In this document: positions 16,846-26,600 of the stretch, one piece after another
Layout of the letters: every line of letters starts with the position of its first letter
Position numbering within the stretch: the first letter of the stretch is position 1
From: CAVYPR01 sp963770505
Lineage (GTDB): Bacteria > Actinomycetota > Acidimicrobiia > Acidimicrobiales > RAAP-2
Assembly (NCBI GenBank): GCA_963770505.1
Contig: CAVYPR010000001.1
Location: 744,001 to 808,000 of the forward strand
Reading direction: 5' to 3'
Length of the DNA: 64,000 nucleotides
Translations under genes and position numbers: made by a program
Notes under the pieces: generated by a model
Seen by the model: the letters and a program-made list of their open reading frames with translations, nothing else
Databases searched by the model: none
Told to the model about the DNA's origin: nothing

Positions 16846-17940
16846 ATGCAGGCCATGGGCGGTCGGATCCGGCATTTCGAACCCGCCGGTCGGGGTAGGA
16901 ACCTCCACGTGCGCGTCGAGGACGACCACCGGGGGACGAGCCGAGACGGACCGCCGGGGACGCCCATGCCGCGGCCCGGCCAGGTCCTCCCCATGCTGGC
17001 GGTCGCCGGCGACCTTCCCGACGAGGCCCGGGCGCCGGGTGCATGGAGGTTCGAGTTCAAGTGGGACGGCATACGGGCCCTGGTGCACGTCGACGGCGAG
17101 CGGAGCTGGGTGGTCACCCGCTCGGGCCGGGAGCGGACGTCGAGCTTCCCCGAACTTCGGGGCCTCAACGCCGCGCTCGGCGGACGCCGTGCGATCCTCG
17201 ACGGGGAGATCGTGGCCCTCGGCCCGGACGGCCGAGCCGACTTCCAGCTGCTCCAGTCACGCATCAACGTGGCGGGCGGTCGGCGGGCCGAGGTCCTCTC
17301 CGGTGCGGCGCCCGTCAGGTATTTCGCCTTCGACCTGCTGTACCTCGACGACCGCTCAACCATCGAGTGTCCCTACCTGGCCCGGCGTTCCCTCCTCGAG
17401 GATCTGGAGCTCGAGGCCGACCACTGGGCGGTGCCGGCGTCACATGTCGGTCCGGGAGCGGACCTTCTCGACGTGGCGCGGACCGTCGGGCTCGAGGGGG
17501 TGGTGGCCAAGCGGGCCGACGGGCGCTACCGACCCGGCCACCGCAGTCCGGCGTGGGTGAAGGTCAAGCTCACCCGCACCCAGGAGGTGGTGGTGGGGGG
17601 GTGGACGGAGGGCCGCGGGACGCGCCGGGGCACGGTCGGGGCCCTGCTGGCGGGGATCGCCGGTGACGGCGGTCTCGTCTACGCCGGGAAGATCGGCACC
17701 GGTTTCAGCACCGAGATGCTCGCCGACCTGTCGCGGCGCCTCGCCCCTCTGCGGCGACCCGTGTCGCCGTTCACGGGGACCGTCCCGGCCGCCGAAGTGG
17801 CCGGCGCGGTGTGGGTCGAGCCGTGCCTGGTCGGCGAGGTCCGGTTCACGGGGTGGACCAGGACAGGCCGGCTCCGCCACCCGTCGTGGAGGGGGCTGCG
17901 GCCCGACAAGGCGCCCGAGGAGGTCGTCCGTGAGACGTGA
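16846..17940 (+). CDS. ATP-dependent DNA ligase, LigD ligase-domain type
   Basis: This ligase seals nicks after end joining. Motif I is EFKWDGIRA, with the adenylated lysine at residue 72, followed by DGEIVALG, YFAFDLLYL, GLEGVVAKRADG and WVKVKL, then an OB domain including VVVGGWTEGRGTRRGTVGAL and YAGKIGTGFS. The arrangement matches the ligase module of LigD; polymerase and phosphoesterase modules are absent. The first 40 residues have no homology, so the ATG at 16966 may be the true start, which would leave a larger shared promoter region with ku. Pairing with ku argues for NHEJ. Confidence 0.88.
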   Translation: MQAMGGRIRHFEPAGRGRNLHVRVEDDHRGTSRDGPPGTPMPRPGQVLPMLAVAGDLPDEARAPGAWRFEFKWDGIRALVHVDGERSWVVTRSGRERTSSFPELRGLNAALGGRRAILDGEIVALGPDGRADFQLLQSRINVAGGRRAEVLSGAAPVRYFAFDLLYLDDRSTIECPYLARRSLLEDLELEADHWAVPASHVGPGADLLDVARTVGLEGVVAKRADGRYRPGHRSPAWVKVKLTRTQEVVVGGWTEGRGTRRGTVGALLAGIAGDGGLVYAGKIGTGFSTEMLADLSRRLAPLRRPVSPFTGTVPAAEVAGAVWVEPCLVGEVRFTGWTRTGRLRHPSWRGLRPDKAPEEVVRET

Positions 17941-18077
17941 GCCGGCCGCATCGGATGTCGAGCGCGACCTTCCCCGCTCTTGCGGCTCGAGCCCGCACCA
18001 TGCTCGCCTCCGACCGGGCGACGGGCCGAGGAGGCTGACCGCAGGGAAGGTGCTGGACCCTGAGCCGCCCGCGGCAC

Positions 18078-19364
18078 CTACCGTGTCCGGGCCCGCAAGT
18101 CCCGGACCCGGTCGATGACGGCCATGACCGGGTTCGTCACGGCGCTAGCCGGTGGGGAGTGCGGGGCGGAGGGATGGGGGTGGGTCGGGGCGACGGCTCT
18201 GGCCGCCCGGTACCGGCTCCCCATCGTCGGGCGGTCGACGCGGTCAGCGTAGCGCTCGAGCAGGGGGAACATGGTGCTCTCCTCCTGCTCCATGTGGATG
18301 CGCTCCGCCAGGCGAAGCTTCTTGAACAGGGCGTCGAAGGCGGGGCTGTCCGGGTCCGCTGCCTCGAGATCCTTGAGCAGCTGCTGCACCAACGCCTGCT
18401 CTTGGATCCGGTACCGGACGGTCGCTCGTGCCTCGAGGTCGACGGAGCGGATGGCCGGGTAGACGATCTCCTCCTCCGCCATTTCGTGACCGACGAGCAC
18501 GGGGACGAGCGCGTGCAGGTGGTCCCGGCGCTCGGCCGGGGCCAGCTGGTCGTAGCGGTCGAAGAACGCCGAGATCTCCCGGTGATCGGCCAAGAGCAGG
18601 GCCAAGATGTCGAGGTCAGCGGGTGCCGTTGGCAGCGCGGTCCACGATCTGTCCCGCGGGTGACGGGACAACGGTGGGTCCCGGCGGGTCGCCGGCGGGT
18701 CCCGGTGGAGAGCCGGGGCAGAGGACCCCCGCCGCCAACCGACGATCCGTGTGGCCTTGGTCAGGTCCACGTCACGAGGAGCGTCGTGCTGGCTCCACCA
18801 CGGGAAGTCCCCGAGATGGCTCGACGCCGTGAGGAACCACGCGGCCAGGGATCTCGGGGAACCGTGCCACCGGCGGTGCTCCCCGAAGCGCAACGGGGAA
18901 TGTCGGACGATGTAGGCCTCGTCGTGGAGCCTGCCCTCGCAGCCGCGTACGACGTTGCGCAGAGCAGGCAGGGCCACGTGGCGCTCCCAGGGGACCTGTC
19001 CCCTGACCACGGCGTCGTATGCCACAAGGTCCACGTCGAAATCGGACCCTTGGTTCAGGTTGATCCCCTGCACTCCACGGGACTTTCGTTCCATGCTGTC
19101 GAGGAGCTCTCGGCGTGCCGCCGCCTCGGCCTCGACCTTCTCTACGATCCCGTCCACCTGCGGCATGTCCGAAACCGCACCGAGGACATCGGCGATCGCG
19201 GCCTCGTGGACGGCGGCTCGTCGCAGCAGGAGTTTGGCCAGCTTCCCGTATTCGGCCCGGTCGTCGACCGATGAGCCCCGGTGGGTGTCGATCACCCGCA
19301 GGATCTCGACAATTTGGCCGTTGGCCCGTTCCCACGCATCGAAGGACGTGCTGGGGACCACCAC
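18078..19364 (-). CDS. Double hemerythrin-like (HHE) protein
   Basis: This 428-residue protein has two helical domains. The C-terminal one (about 240-385) is a good HHE cation-binding domain: DILALLLADHREISAFFDRY, then LVPVLVGHEMAEEEIVYPAI and, after a long helix, RIHMEQEESTMFPLLERY, giving the His/Glu ligands of a di-iron site. The N-terminal domain (about 8-150) has a similar helix pattern with HRG, VHEAAI and ERHVALPAL but weaker ligands. A Pro/Arg linker joins them. Such proteins sense or carry oxygen, NO or iron. The GTG at 19362-19364 opens the homologous region. Neighbours give no pathway. Confidence 0.75.
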   Translation of the reverse strand: MVVPSTSFDAWERANGQIVEILRVIDTHRGSSVDDRAEYGKLAKLLLRRAAVHEAAIADVLGAVSDMPQVDGIVEKVEAEAAARRELLDSMERKSRGVQGINLNQGSDFDVDLVAYDAVVRGQVPWERHVALPALRNVVRGCEGRLHDEAYIVRHSPLRFGEHRRWHGSPRSLAAWFLTASSHLGDFPWWSQHDAPRDVDLTKATRIVGWRRGSSAPALHRDPPATRRDPPLSRHPRDRSWTALPTAPADLDILALLLADHREISAFFDRYDQLAPAERRDHLHALVPVLVGHEMAEEEIVYPAIRSVDLEARATVRYRIQEQALVQQLLKDLEAADPDSPAFDALFKKLRLAERIHMEQEESTMFPLLERYADRVDRPTMGSRYRAARAVAPTHPHPSAPHSPPASAVTNPVMAVIDRVRDLRARTR

Positions 19365-19664
19365 CGCACCCGGTACACGGGAGGGCCCCGAGCGCTCCTG
19401 GGCCTCCGTCGCCAGAGACCCACTCTCGTGACCTGGGCGATTCCCCACGATGGCGAGATACCCGGCCACGGCCGCGCTCAATCGGCGACCGTCACGGCTG
19501 GAAGGCGGGCCACGTCCGCGGGCGGCGCGGCCTCGGTTCGCTCGGCGTCTCGCCGTCGGGCTGCCGACCGTGTCCCGAAGACGGAGCCCCCCGGCCCGCG
19601 GCGCGTGCGACGGCTCGGGGAGGCGCACGTCGTCGCCGGTCCGCCAACGGGGCATAGCAGTTCC
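19365..19664. other. 300-bp divergent intergenic region
   Basis: It separates the hemerythrin-like gene and the YihY gene, which point away from each other. Only Arg-rich open frames are present, and I see no clear promoter hexamers or repeats. Confidence 0.4.
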
Positions 19665-20717
19665 ATGAACGGTGCACAGCGACTCGTGCGGCGGATCGAC
19701 CGATTCCAGCAGGGGCATCCCCCGACGGCCGTCGCCGTGGGCGTCGTGAAGAAGTTCGGCGACGACCGGGCGGGGAGTCTGGCGGCCCTCGTCGCCTACT
19801 ACGGGTTCCTGTCGCTCTTCCCGCTCCTGCTGCTCCTCTTCACCGTGCTGGGCATGGTGGCCGGAGGTGACCCGCGGCTGGTCGACGATCTCCGACACTC
19901 CGTCCTCTCGCAGTTCCCGGTGGTCGGCTCGACAGTCGGCGCGAATGTCAGGGCGCTGCATCGAGACAGCGTGGTCGGGCTCACGGTGGGCATCGTCGGG
20001 CTGCTGTGGGCTTCGCAAGGGGCGATGAACGCCGCGCAGTACGCCATGGCCGAGGTCTGGGGCGTCCCCGAATCGGCCCGCCCCAACTTCTTGACCCGCC
20101 TGCTGCGGACCTACGCCATGCTCGGTCTTCTTGGCGCGTTCTTGGTGCTCAGCACCGGAGCCTCGGCGCTCGCCGGAACGCTGCACGTCACCGGCGTGGC
20201 CAGAGCGGCGGCGCTCGCCTTTTCGCTGGTCGTCAACGTCGGCCTCTATCTCGTGGCCTTCCGGGGGCTCACGCCCGAGAAAGTGGCCCCGAGGGCCCTG
20301 CTGGCCGGCGCGCTCGTGGGCGGGGCCGGCTGGACCGTGCTCCAGTTCCTCGGCTCCTTCTACCTCGGTCACGAGCTGCGCCACAGCGAACCGGTCTACG
20401 GCTTCTTCGGGGTGGTGCTCTGCCTCCTGGCGTGGATCTATCTCGGTGCCGAGCTCAGCCTGTACGCCGCCGAGGTGAGCGTCGTCTGGCAGCGGCACCT
20501 GTGGCCTCGCAGCATGGTCGAGCCCCCGTTCACCGACGCCGGCCGCCGGGCGTTGCGCGGGGTCACCGACAAAGACCTTCGACGACACGAACGGCGCGTG
20601 GTGGTCGGCCTCGAGGAAGCCCCCGGCCGCAGCGCCGGCTCGCCACGTCTTGGTGCTCGTGAGGGCGGGCCGGTGCCCGGTCCCGAGCGCAGCCGGGCGG
20701 CAGCCGGTGAGAAATGA
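19665..20717 (+). CDS. YihY/BrkB-family inner-membrane protein
   Basis: This 350-residue polytopic membrane protein has about six helices. Family marks are FGDDRAGSLAALVAYYGFLS, FPLLLLLFTVLG, LLWASQGAMNAAQYAMAEVW, a long hydrophobic middle, and VYGFFGVVLCLLAWIYLGAE. The YihY/BrkB family was once called ribonuclease BN by mistake; its transport or envelope role is not settled. The ATG at 19665 is selected because the longer open frame upstream contains no homology. The C-terminal roughly 60 residues are charged and probably cytoplasmic. Confidence 0.88.
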   Translation: MNGAQRLVRRIDRFQQGHPPTAVAVGVVKKFGDDRAGSLAALVAYYGFLSLFPLLLLLFTVLGMVAGGDPRLVDDLRHSVLSQFPVVGSTVGANVRALHRDSVVGLTVGIVGLLWASQGAMNAAQYAMAEVWGVPESARPNFLTRLLRTYAMLGLLGAFLVLSTGASALAGTLHVTGVARAAALAFSLVVNVGLYLVAFRGLTPEKVAPRALLAGALVGGAGWTVLQFLGSFYLGHELRHSEPVYGFFGVVLCLLAWIYLGAELSLYAAEVSVVWQRHLWPRSMVEPPFTDAGRRALRGVTDKDLRRHERRVVVGLEEAPGRSAGSPRLGAREGGPVPGPERSRAAAGEK

Positions 20718-20750
20718 AAGCTCCCCGGCGGAGCGAGGTGAGCGCGGCGC

Positions 20751-21122
20751 TCAGAGCGCGGCGCCCAGCGCGACCCCGGCCGCCGCGGCGGCCAGGGCGG
20801 CGAGCAACCCGCCGAAGGTGAAGACGAGCGCCTGGCGCACGAGCCCGCTCTCGGCCAGCCGTACCGACTCCCACGACGCGGTGGACCAGGTGGTGAAGCC
20901 GCCGCAGAGCCCCACCCCGAGCACCGCCCGGTCGTGCCCGGCAAGCCCGTGGTACCAGGTGAGGCCGGTGAGGAGGCCCAGGATGAAGGAGCCGGAGAGG
21001 TTGACGACGAGGGTCCCCCAGGGCAGCGGCCCCGAGATGCGGTCCTCCACGGCGCCATCGGCCAGGTAGCGCAGCACCGCCCCGGCGGCGCCGGCGACTC
21101 CCACCACCGCAGCCAGGATCAC
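20751..21122 (-). CDS. crcB: Fluoride channel protein CrcB, second copy
   Basis: This 123-residue four-helix protein is of the Fluc/CrcB family, which exports fluoride as dual-topology dimers. It has the signatures GAVLRYL, WGTLVVNLSGSFILGLLTG and LCGGFTTWSTASWE. The GTG at 21120-21122 overlaps the stop of the upstream crcB gene (GTGA), so it is translation-coupled. Two adjacent, different crcB genes usually make a heterodimeric channel with fixed opposite topologies. The pair lies behind a fluoride riboswitch. Confidence 0.92.
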   Translation of the reverse strand: MILAAVVGVAGAAGAVLRYLADGAVEDRISGPLPWGTLVVNLSGSFILGLLTGLTWYHGLAGHDRAVLGVGLCGGFTTWSTASWESVRLAESGLVRQALVFTFGGLLAALAAAAAGVALGAAL

Positions 21123-21739
21123 CGGGGATCGCCTCCGTCGCCCTCCGTTTGGACTGCCACCTCGGCGGCGAACACGGTGTGGTGGACGCGGCCGAGGGCG
21201 ATGCCCGCGGCCGCCGCCGCCAAGCCGGCCACCAGGCTCAAGGCGAGGTAGGCGATGGCCATGGGCGAGTGGCCTCCCCGCGAGAGGGTCACCGCCTCCA
21301 CCGCCAGGGTCGAGTAGGTCGTCCACCCCCCTAGGAGGCCGGTGGCCACGAACGGCCGGAGGTGGGGCCCAGGCCGCCGGCGCTCGACCGCCGCGGCCAG
21401 GAAGAGACCGAGCAACAAGGCCCCGCTGGTGTTGATGGCGAAGGTGGCGGCCGGGAAATGCCCGGCAGCGGTGGGCCAGGCCAGCTCGACCTCGTAGCGG
21501 GCCAGCGTGCCGAGGAAGCCGCCAGCCGCGATGGCCCCGAGCACCCCGGGCCGGGCCCGCCGAAGGTGCGGGGCATGGGCGACGTGGGTGAGGGAGGGGG
21601 AGCCGGTGTCGTCCGGTGCGAGATCCGGGTCGATGGGGAGGGGGTCGTCCACCCCGAGCAACCCCAGGAGGCGGCGCACGGAGCGCCGTCGGCCGTTGCG
21701 GCCGGGTAGGGGAGGTCCTGGCTCGTCGGTGGCTTCCAT
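21119..21739 (-). CDS. crcB: Fluoride channel protein CrcB, first copy, N-extended
   Basis: This 206-residue CrcB homologue has a hydrophilic extension of about 65 residues before the four-helix core. Core motifs are GGFLGTLARYEVE, FPAATFAINTSGALLLGLFL and TGLLGGWTTYSTLAVEAV. The extension (Arg/Gly- and Asp/Pro-rich) is unusual for the family. The ATG at 21737-21739 is supported by AGGAG four bases upstream, which is the strand paired by the riboswitch expression hairpin. It is the first gene of the two-gene operon and is probably controlled at translation by fluoride. Confidence 0.92.
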   Translation of the reverse strand: MEATDEPGPPLPGRNGRRRSVRRLLGLLGVDDPLPIDPDLAPDDTGSPSLTHVAHAPHLRRARPGVLGAIAAGGFLGTLARYEVELAWPTAAGHFPAATFAINTSGALLLGLFLAAAVERRRPGPHLRPFVATGLLGGWTTYSTLAVEAVTLSRGGHSPMAIAYLALSLVAGLAAAAAGIALGRVHHTVFAAEVAVQTEGDGGDPR

Positions 21740-21742
21740 AGC

Positions 21743-21830
21743 GCTCCTGTTGGTTGGACAGGAGCCATTAGCCGTCTACCGGCGGTTCGGAGGGCACGGA
21801 GACCTCCCCGGCGGGACCCATCGCCGGGCA
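21743..21830 (-). promoter_or_regulatory. Fluoride (crcB) riboswitch with SD-sequestering hairpin
   Basis: On the minus strand, GGCGATGGGTCCCGCC (21825-21810) matches the fluoride aptamer core GGCGAUGG..UUCGCC in length and sequence. After an extra GGGAGG/CCCTCC stem and GCCG-gtaga-CGGC comes GGCTAATGGCTCCTG, the conserved 3' strand. GCTCCTGT (21765-21758) then pairs over a 7-base loop with ACAGGAGC (21750-21743), which contains the crcB Shine-Dalgarno. Aptamer and hairpin compete for GCTCCTG, so fluoride should free the ribosome-binding site. Confidence 0.8.
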
Positions 21831-21846
21831 GCGGTGCTGCGTCGCC

Positions 21847-21875
21847 AGTGTATCCCTGGCAACGGCCCTCGTCAG
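21847..21875 (-). promoter_or_regulatory. Promoter of the crcB operon
   Basis: On the minus strand CTGACG (21875-21870) and TACACT (21852-21847) are separated by 17 bases. Transcription would start near 21840, about 10 bases before the riboswitch. Confidence 0.5.
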
Positions 21876-22238
21876 GCCTCCGTCTCGGCTGGGTTCGCCA
21901 CCCCGGGAGATCCGGGCCCGCGGGATCCAGCCTGCCGGCACGTCCTTATGTCTCCGCGTGGACCTCGGTGCGAGCTCTCCCGCACCGATCGCGGCCGTCG
22001 ACGACGACAGGAGGGCCCGCGGCGCCCCAGCGCCGCCGGCAAGCCCGTCGGGCTCTCGAGCACCAGATGGCCGGACCTCGTAGCGCTTCGTGCGATGGCC
22101 GCCCGCAGAGGCTCCGGTAGGCGGCTGTCCGCCTGGTGCGGCTCTCGGCGAGGTGCGGCCCGTGACCGACCGGCGCGTCGACCTGCGACGGTCACCGGCG
22201 GGGGTCTGAGCAGGGCCGTAGCCCGAAGGCCTACTGGA
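21876..22238. other. Gap between crcB promoter and response regulator
   Basis: It holds only low-complexity open frames on both strands. I see no recognisable gene, repeat or RNA. Confidence 0.4.
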
Positions 22239-22937
22239 TCAGGGTTCGAACAGGTAGCCGACACCCCGCACGGTGCGGATGCAGCCTTTTCCGTCGAGCT
22301 TCTTGCGAAGACGCCGAATGTGCTCGGTCACCGTGCTGTCGCTCTTCTGCTTGGGCGAGGTCTCCCACACCTTCTCCAGGATCTCCGCACGGTTGAAGAC
22401 CTGTTTGGGAGAGGCGGCCAGGAAGGCGAGGAGGTCGAACTCCTTCATCGTGGTCTCCAGGACCTCTCCGTGCACCCGGACCTCCCGCGAGGTCGTGTCG
22501 ATCGAGAGCTCACCGAACCTCATGATGGGCGACGGGGTGCTGGGGTGCGAACACCGGCGAAGTACCGAGATCACGCGCGCCGTCAGCTCAGGCCCCGAGA
22601 ACGGCTTGGTGACGTAGTCGTCGGCCCCCAGCCGAAGGCCTAGCACCCTGTCGTCCTCGGCAATCTTGGCCGTCAGCAAGATGACGGGGACGTCGCTGGT
22701 GCGACGGATGGCGGCCAGGACCTCGAAACCGTCTTCTCCAGCCAGCATGACGTCGAGCAAGATGAGGTCCGCCGTCCCGTCGGCGACCGCGGCGACCACC
22801 TCCTGACCGGTGGCGGCCTCAGCCGCCGTGTAGCCCTCGTTCTCGAGCAGCCTCACGATCACGCGCCGGACGTCCTCGTGGTCGTCGACCACGAGGAGTC
22901 GACCCCCGATATTCGAATCCGGTTCTGTTGCGACCAT
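22239..22937 (-). CDS. OmpR/PhoB-type response regulator
   Basis: This 232-residue two-component regulator has a receiver domain at 12-125 with acidic pocket Asp18/Asp19, phosphoacceptor Asp62 in LILLDVMLAG, and Lys111 in YVTKPFSG. The winged-helix effector follows (about 135-232: FGELSIDTTSREVRVHGE, MKEFDLLAFLAASPKQVFNR, TVTEHIRRLRKKLD, TVRGVGYLFEP). The ATG at 22935-22937 has GGGGGAGG just upstream; the frame extending 44 residues further has no homology. No sensor kinase is next to it, so it is an orphan here and its target genes are unknown. Confidence 0.9.
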   Translation of the reverse strand: MVATEPDSNIGGRLLVVDDHEDVRRVIVRLLENEGYTAAEAATGQEVVAAVADGTADLILLDVMLAGEDGFEVLAAIRRTSDVPVILLTAKIAEDDRVLGLRLGADDYVTKPFSGPELTARVISVLRRCSHPSTPSPIMRFGELSIDTTSREVRVHGEVLETTMKEFDLLAFLAASPKQVFNRAEILEKVWETSPKQKSDSTVTEHIRRLRKKLDGKGCIRTVRGVGYLFEP

Positions 22938-23600
22938 GGCCTCCCCCTGTCGTGGCCGCACCTGCGGTGCCGACTGACCTTGGAAGCGCAGAGGTTCACC
23001 CTGGCTCCGGTGCGCTGCTTTGCCTCCGGTGCGCGCTCTGTGCTCTCCGACGAACCCTGCAGTGGGCAAGTCGAACTGCTTGTCACCCGCACGTACCGGC
23101 GCTCACTTGCGCGCCATTGCCACCTTATGCGCGAGGCGGCAAAAGTACAGCTTTCTCGCGCGAATGTTGACAATGCGAATCGTCCACCGCGGCGCGCCTC
23201 GTGCAGGCAAACGCGTTGTCCTTCTGGCGCGGGTTGTATCAAAGGCCGACGGACGAAAGACGACGGCGCACGTTGGTCGGCAAGCATCGCCCGCGAACAG
23301 TGGCGCCCGGCACGGCGGCGTCGTCGAGGTACTCCCTCTCGTGGGCGCCGAGCACCCCAACGAGGACGGTGCGAAGAAATCAACGCACGATCAATTGCGC
23401 AGCAACTCGTGATCAACATCTAAGTCAATCGCCCACGTGGATGTAGGTTGAGCAAGCGTCGACGAAGCTGAGCCCACACCCCCCAAGGGGGGTGCCGACC
23501 AGGTCGAGGGAGAGTGGCGTCCGCCGTGCACTCGTCCGGCAATCCGCCAGAGAGCGAGCAGGCATCCTGGATGTGGCCAGGATCCGGAAAAGGGGCATGC
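22938..23600. other. 663-bp divergent region before the surface-protein island
   Basis: The sequence is less GC-rich than its flanks around 23130-23430. On the minus strand TTGTCA (23173-23168) and TGTACT (23149-23144), 18 bases apart, could be a promoter for the response regulator with a long leader. A short hairpin, CACCCCCC-AA-GGGGGGTG, is at 23477-23494. No gene is supported. Confidence 0.4.
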
Positions 23601-26600
23601 ATGTTTCCTAGAACTCGGGTCTGCGCGACCGGCATCGTTGCGATCTGTCTTGGAATCGGCGTGATCGCCGGCACGGTGGGAGGAGCGTTCTCCCTGGTCC
23701 CGGCCGGTGCCGCGACATCCTGCAACACCGGCATCAACATCGGGATCGGGGCGACGATCCTCGAGGGCGCCACGGCAACCCCCGCTCCCTCAACGTCGAC
23801 GGCCCGGGTGGGGGACACGATCAAGTACACGGTACAGGTCTCGATCAGGAGCACAGAGTGCGCGTTCAGCCACGGCACGGTCACCATGAAAACCCCCAAC
23901 GGCGTGCTCCACACACTGATGACCGGTGTCTCACTGGCCCCCGGGGCAACCGCCAGTTACCCGGCGCCGGGGTATGTGGTCACAAACACCGACATCGGCA
24001 AGAACTCCGCCACGGCCGGGAACATCGCCGCGGCGGCCAGCGTGACGGGCACAGCGACCGAGACCGGCGGGACATGGGAGACCGTCACAGCGTCGACCCA
24101 CTACGACCTCGGAGTGATCCACCCCGAGACGTTGTTGACCAAGAGCGCCAGCTCGGTCTCCGGCGCGATCCCGCTCAAGGTGACATACACCTTCAAGGAG
24201 AAGAACGTCTCCACAGACCCCACCAGCGCGCTGAGGGCCAAGGACGTCATTTCGACAGTGAATGTCTCCGACGCCACAGGGTGCTCGCCGGTCTTCCAGA
24301 CAAGCTCGGGCGGCACACCACCGGCCACAACCACCAAGCTTCAGGTGGGGGCCACCTGGACCTACACCTGCAGTGAGACATTCAGCACAGTGGGCACCTT
24401 CATCGACCACGCCACGGGAACCGGCAATGCCGGTGACGGGCGGGAGGCGGGAACCCCCACATCGCTGGGAGCTCCGATGAACGAGACGGCGCAGGCCACC
24501 GTCACAGCAACGAAGGCCCAGCCGATCATCTCCACCACACAGCAGCCCGCGTCCGGCACAATCGGCGTAACCGCCCTCAACGACAAGGTGACGCTCTCCA
24601 AGCTGGTGAAGCCGGTCACTGGCACAGCCGCCGGCACCATCACGGTGGAGCTCTTCGCGCCCTCGAGCCCCGATTGCTCGGGGACAGCCGCCTTCACCGA
24701 CACGCTCACGGCCACGACGGGCAACGGCACCTACACCACCACCGGAGGTCCGACGGCCAATGCCGCGGGAACCTGGCACTGGACCGCCTTCTACTCCGGT
24801 GACAAGAACAACAAGACAGCCACCAGCGGGTGTTCGGCCGAGCCGGTCGTGGTCTCGCCCGCCCAGCCGACAGTCTCGACCTCCCCCCAGCCGGCCAGCG
24901 CGGTGATCGGCTCGACCGCCTTGAACGACAAGGTGACGCTCTCGGGCCTCGTGGACCCGGTCACCGGGACATCGGCGGGCACCATCACGGTGGAGCTCTT
25001 CGCACCCTCGAGCCCGACCTGCACAGGTGATGCGGTCTACACCGACACGCTCACGGCCACCACCGGCAACGGTTCCTACACCACCACCGGCGGTCCGACG
25101 GCCAACGGCGCCGGGGTGTGGCACTGGACGGCGGTCTATTCGGGCGATGCCAACAACCAGGGGGCCACAAGCGGTTGCTCCGCCGAGCCGGTGACCATCG
25201 CCAAGGCCACCCCGGGCATCTCCACCACACCGCAGCCGACCAGTGGAACACTCGGCTCCACCGCCTTGAACGACAAGGTGACCCTCTCGGGCCTCGTGGA
25301 CCCGGTCACCGACACATCGGCCGGCACGATCACGGTGGACCTCTACCCGCCGTCGAGCCCCACGTGCACAGGGGATGCGGCCTTCACCGATGTCATCCCG
25401 GCCACGGCCGGCGACGGCTCCTACGCCACCACCGGCGGGCCGATGGCGGACGCCGCGGGGGTCTGGCACTGGACCGCGGTCTACTCCGGTGACGTGAACA
25501 ACCAGACAGCCAGCAGCGCCTGCACAGCCGAGCCGGTGACAATCGCCAAGGCCACGCCGGGGATCTCGACCACACCCCAGCCGGCCGGGGGCACGGTCGG
25601 CTCGACCACCCTCAACGACAAGGTGACCCTCTCAGGCCTCGTTCACCCGGTGACCGGCCCATCGGCCGGCACCATCACGGTGGAGCTCTTCGCACCCTCG
25701 AGCCCGAGCTGCACAGGGGACCCGGTCTTCACCGACGTCCTCACGGCGGCCACGGGCGATGGCTCGTACACCACCACTGGCGGACCCACAGCCAACGGCG
25801 CAGGCATCTGGCACTGGACGGCGGTCTATTCGGGCGATGCCAACAACAAGGCGGCCACCAGCTCGTGCTCGGCCGAGTCGGTGACGATCACCAAGGCCAC
25901 GCCGGGCATCTCGACCACGCCCCAGCCGACCACGGGCACGGTCGGCTCGACCGTGCTCAACGACAAGGTGACACTCTCGGGCCTCGTGGACCCGGTGACC
26001 GGCACATCGGCGGGCAAGATCACGGTGGAGCTCTTCGCACCCTCGAGCCCGAGCTGCACAGGGGAAGCGGCCTTCACCGACGTCATCACCGCGGCCGCAG
26101 GCAACGGCTCCTATACGACCACCGGCGGCCCGACGGCCAACGGCGCAGGGGTGTGGCACTGGACCGCCTCCTACGCCGGCGATGTCAACAACATGGGCGC
26201 CACCAGTGGGTGCTCGGCCGAACCGGTGACAATCGCCAAGGCCACGCCGGCGATCACGACCACGCCCCAGCCGTCGAAGGGCCAGGTTGGCTCGACCACG
26301 CTGAACGACAAGGTCACACTCTCGGGCCTTGTCGACCCGGTGACCGGCACATCGGCGGGCAAGATCACCGTGGAGCTCTTCGCACCCTCCAGCCCGAGCT
26401 GCACAGGGGACGCGGTGTTCACCGAGACACTCACGGCGACCGCAGGCAACGGCTCGTACACGACCACCGGCGGGCCCACGGCCAACGCCGCAGGCATCTG
26501 GCACTGGACGGCCTCCTACGCCGGTGACGCCAACAACAAGGGCGCCACCAGTGGGTGCGCGGCCGAGCCGGTGACAGTCCACAACCCCCCGTCCATCAAG

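Noticed and set aside
21872..22264. 130-residue minus-strand ORF between crcB and the response regulator
   Set aside because: It is Arg/Pro/Ser-rich, has no motifs, and overlaps the crcB promoter and the 3' end of the regulator gene.
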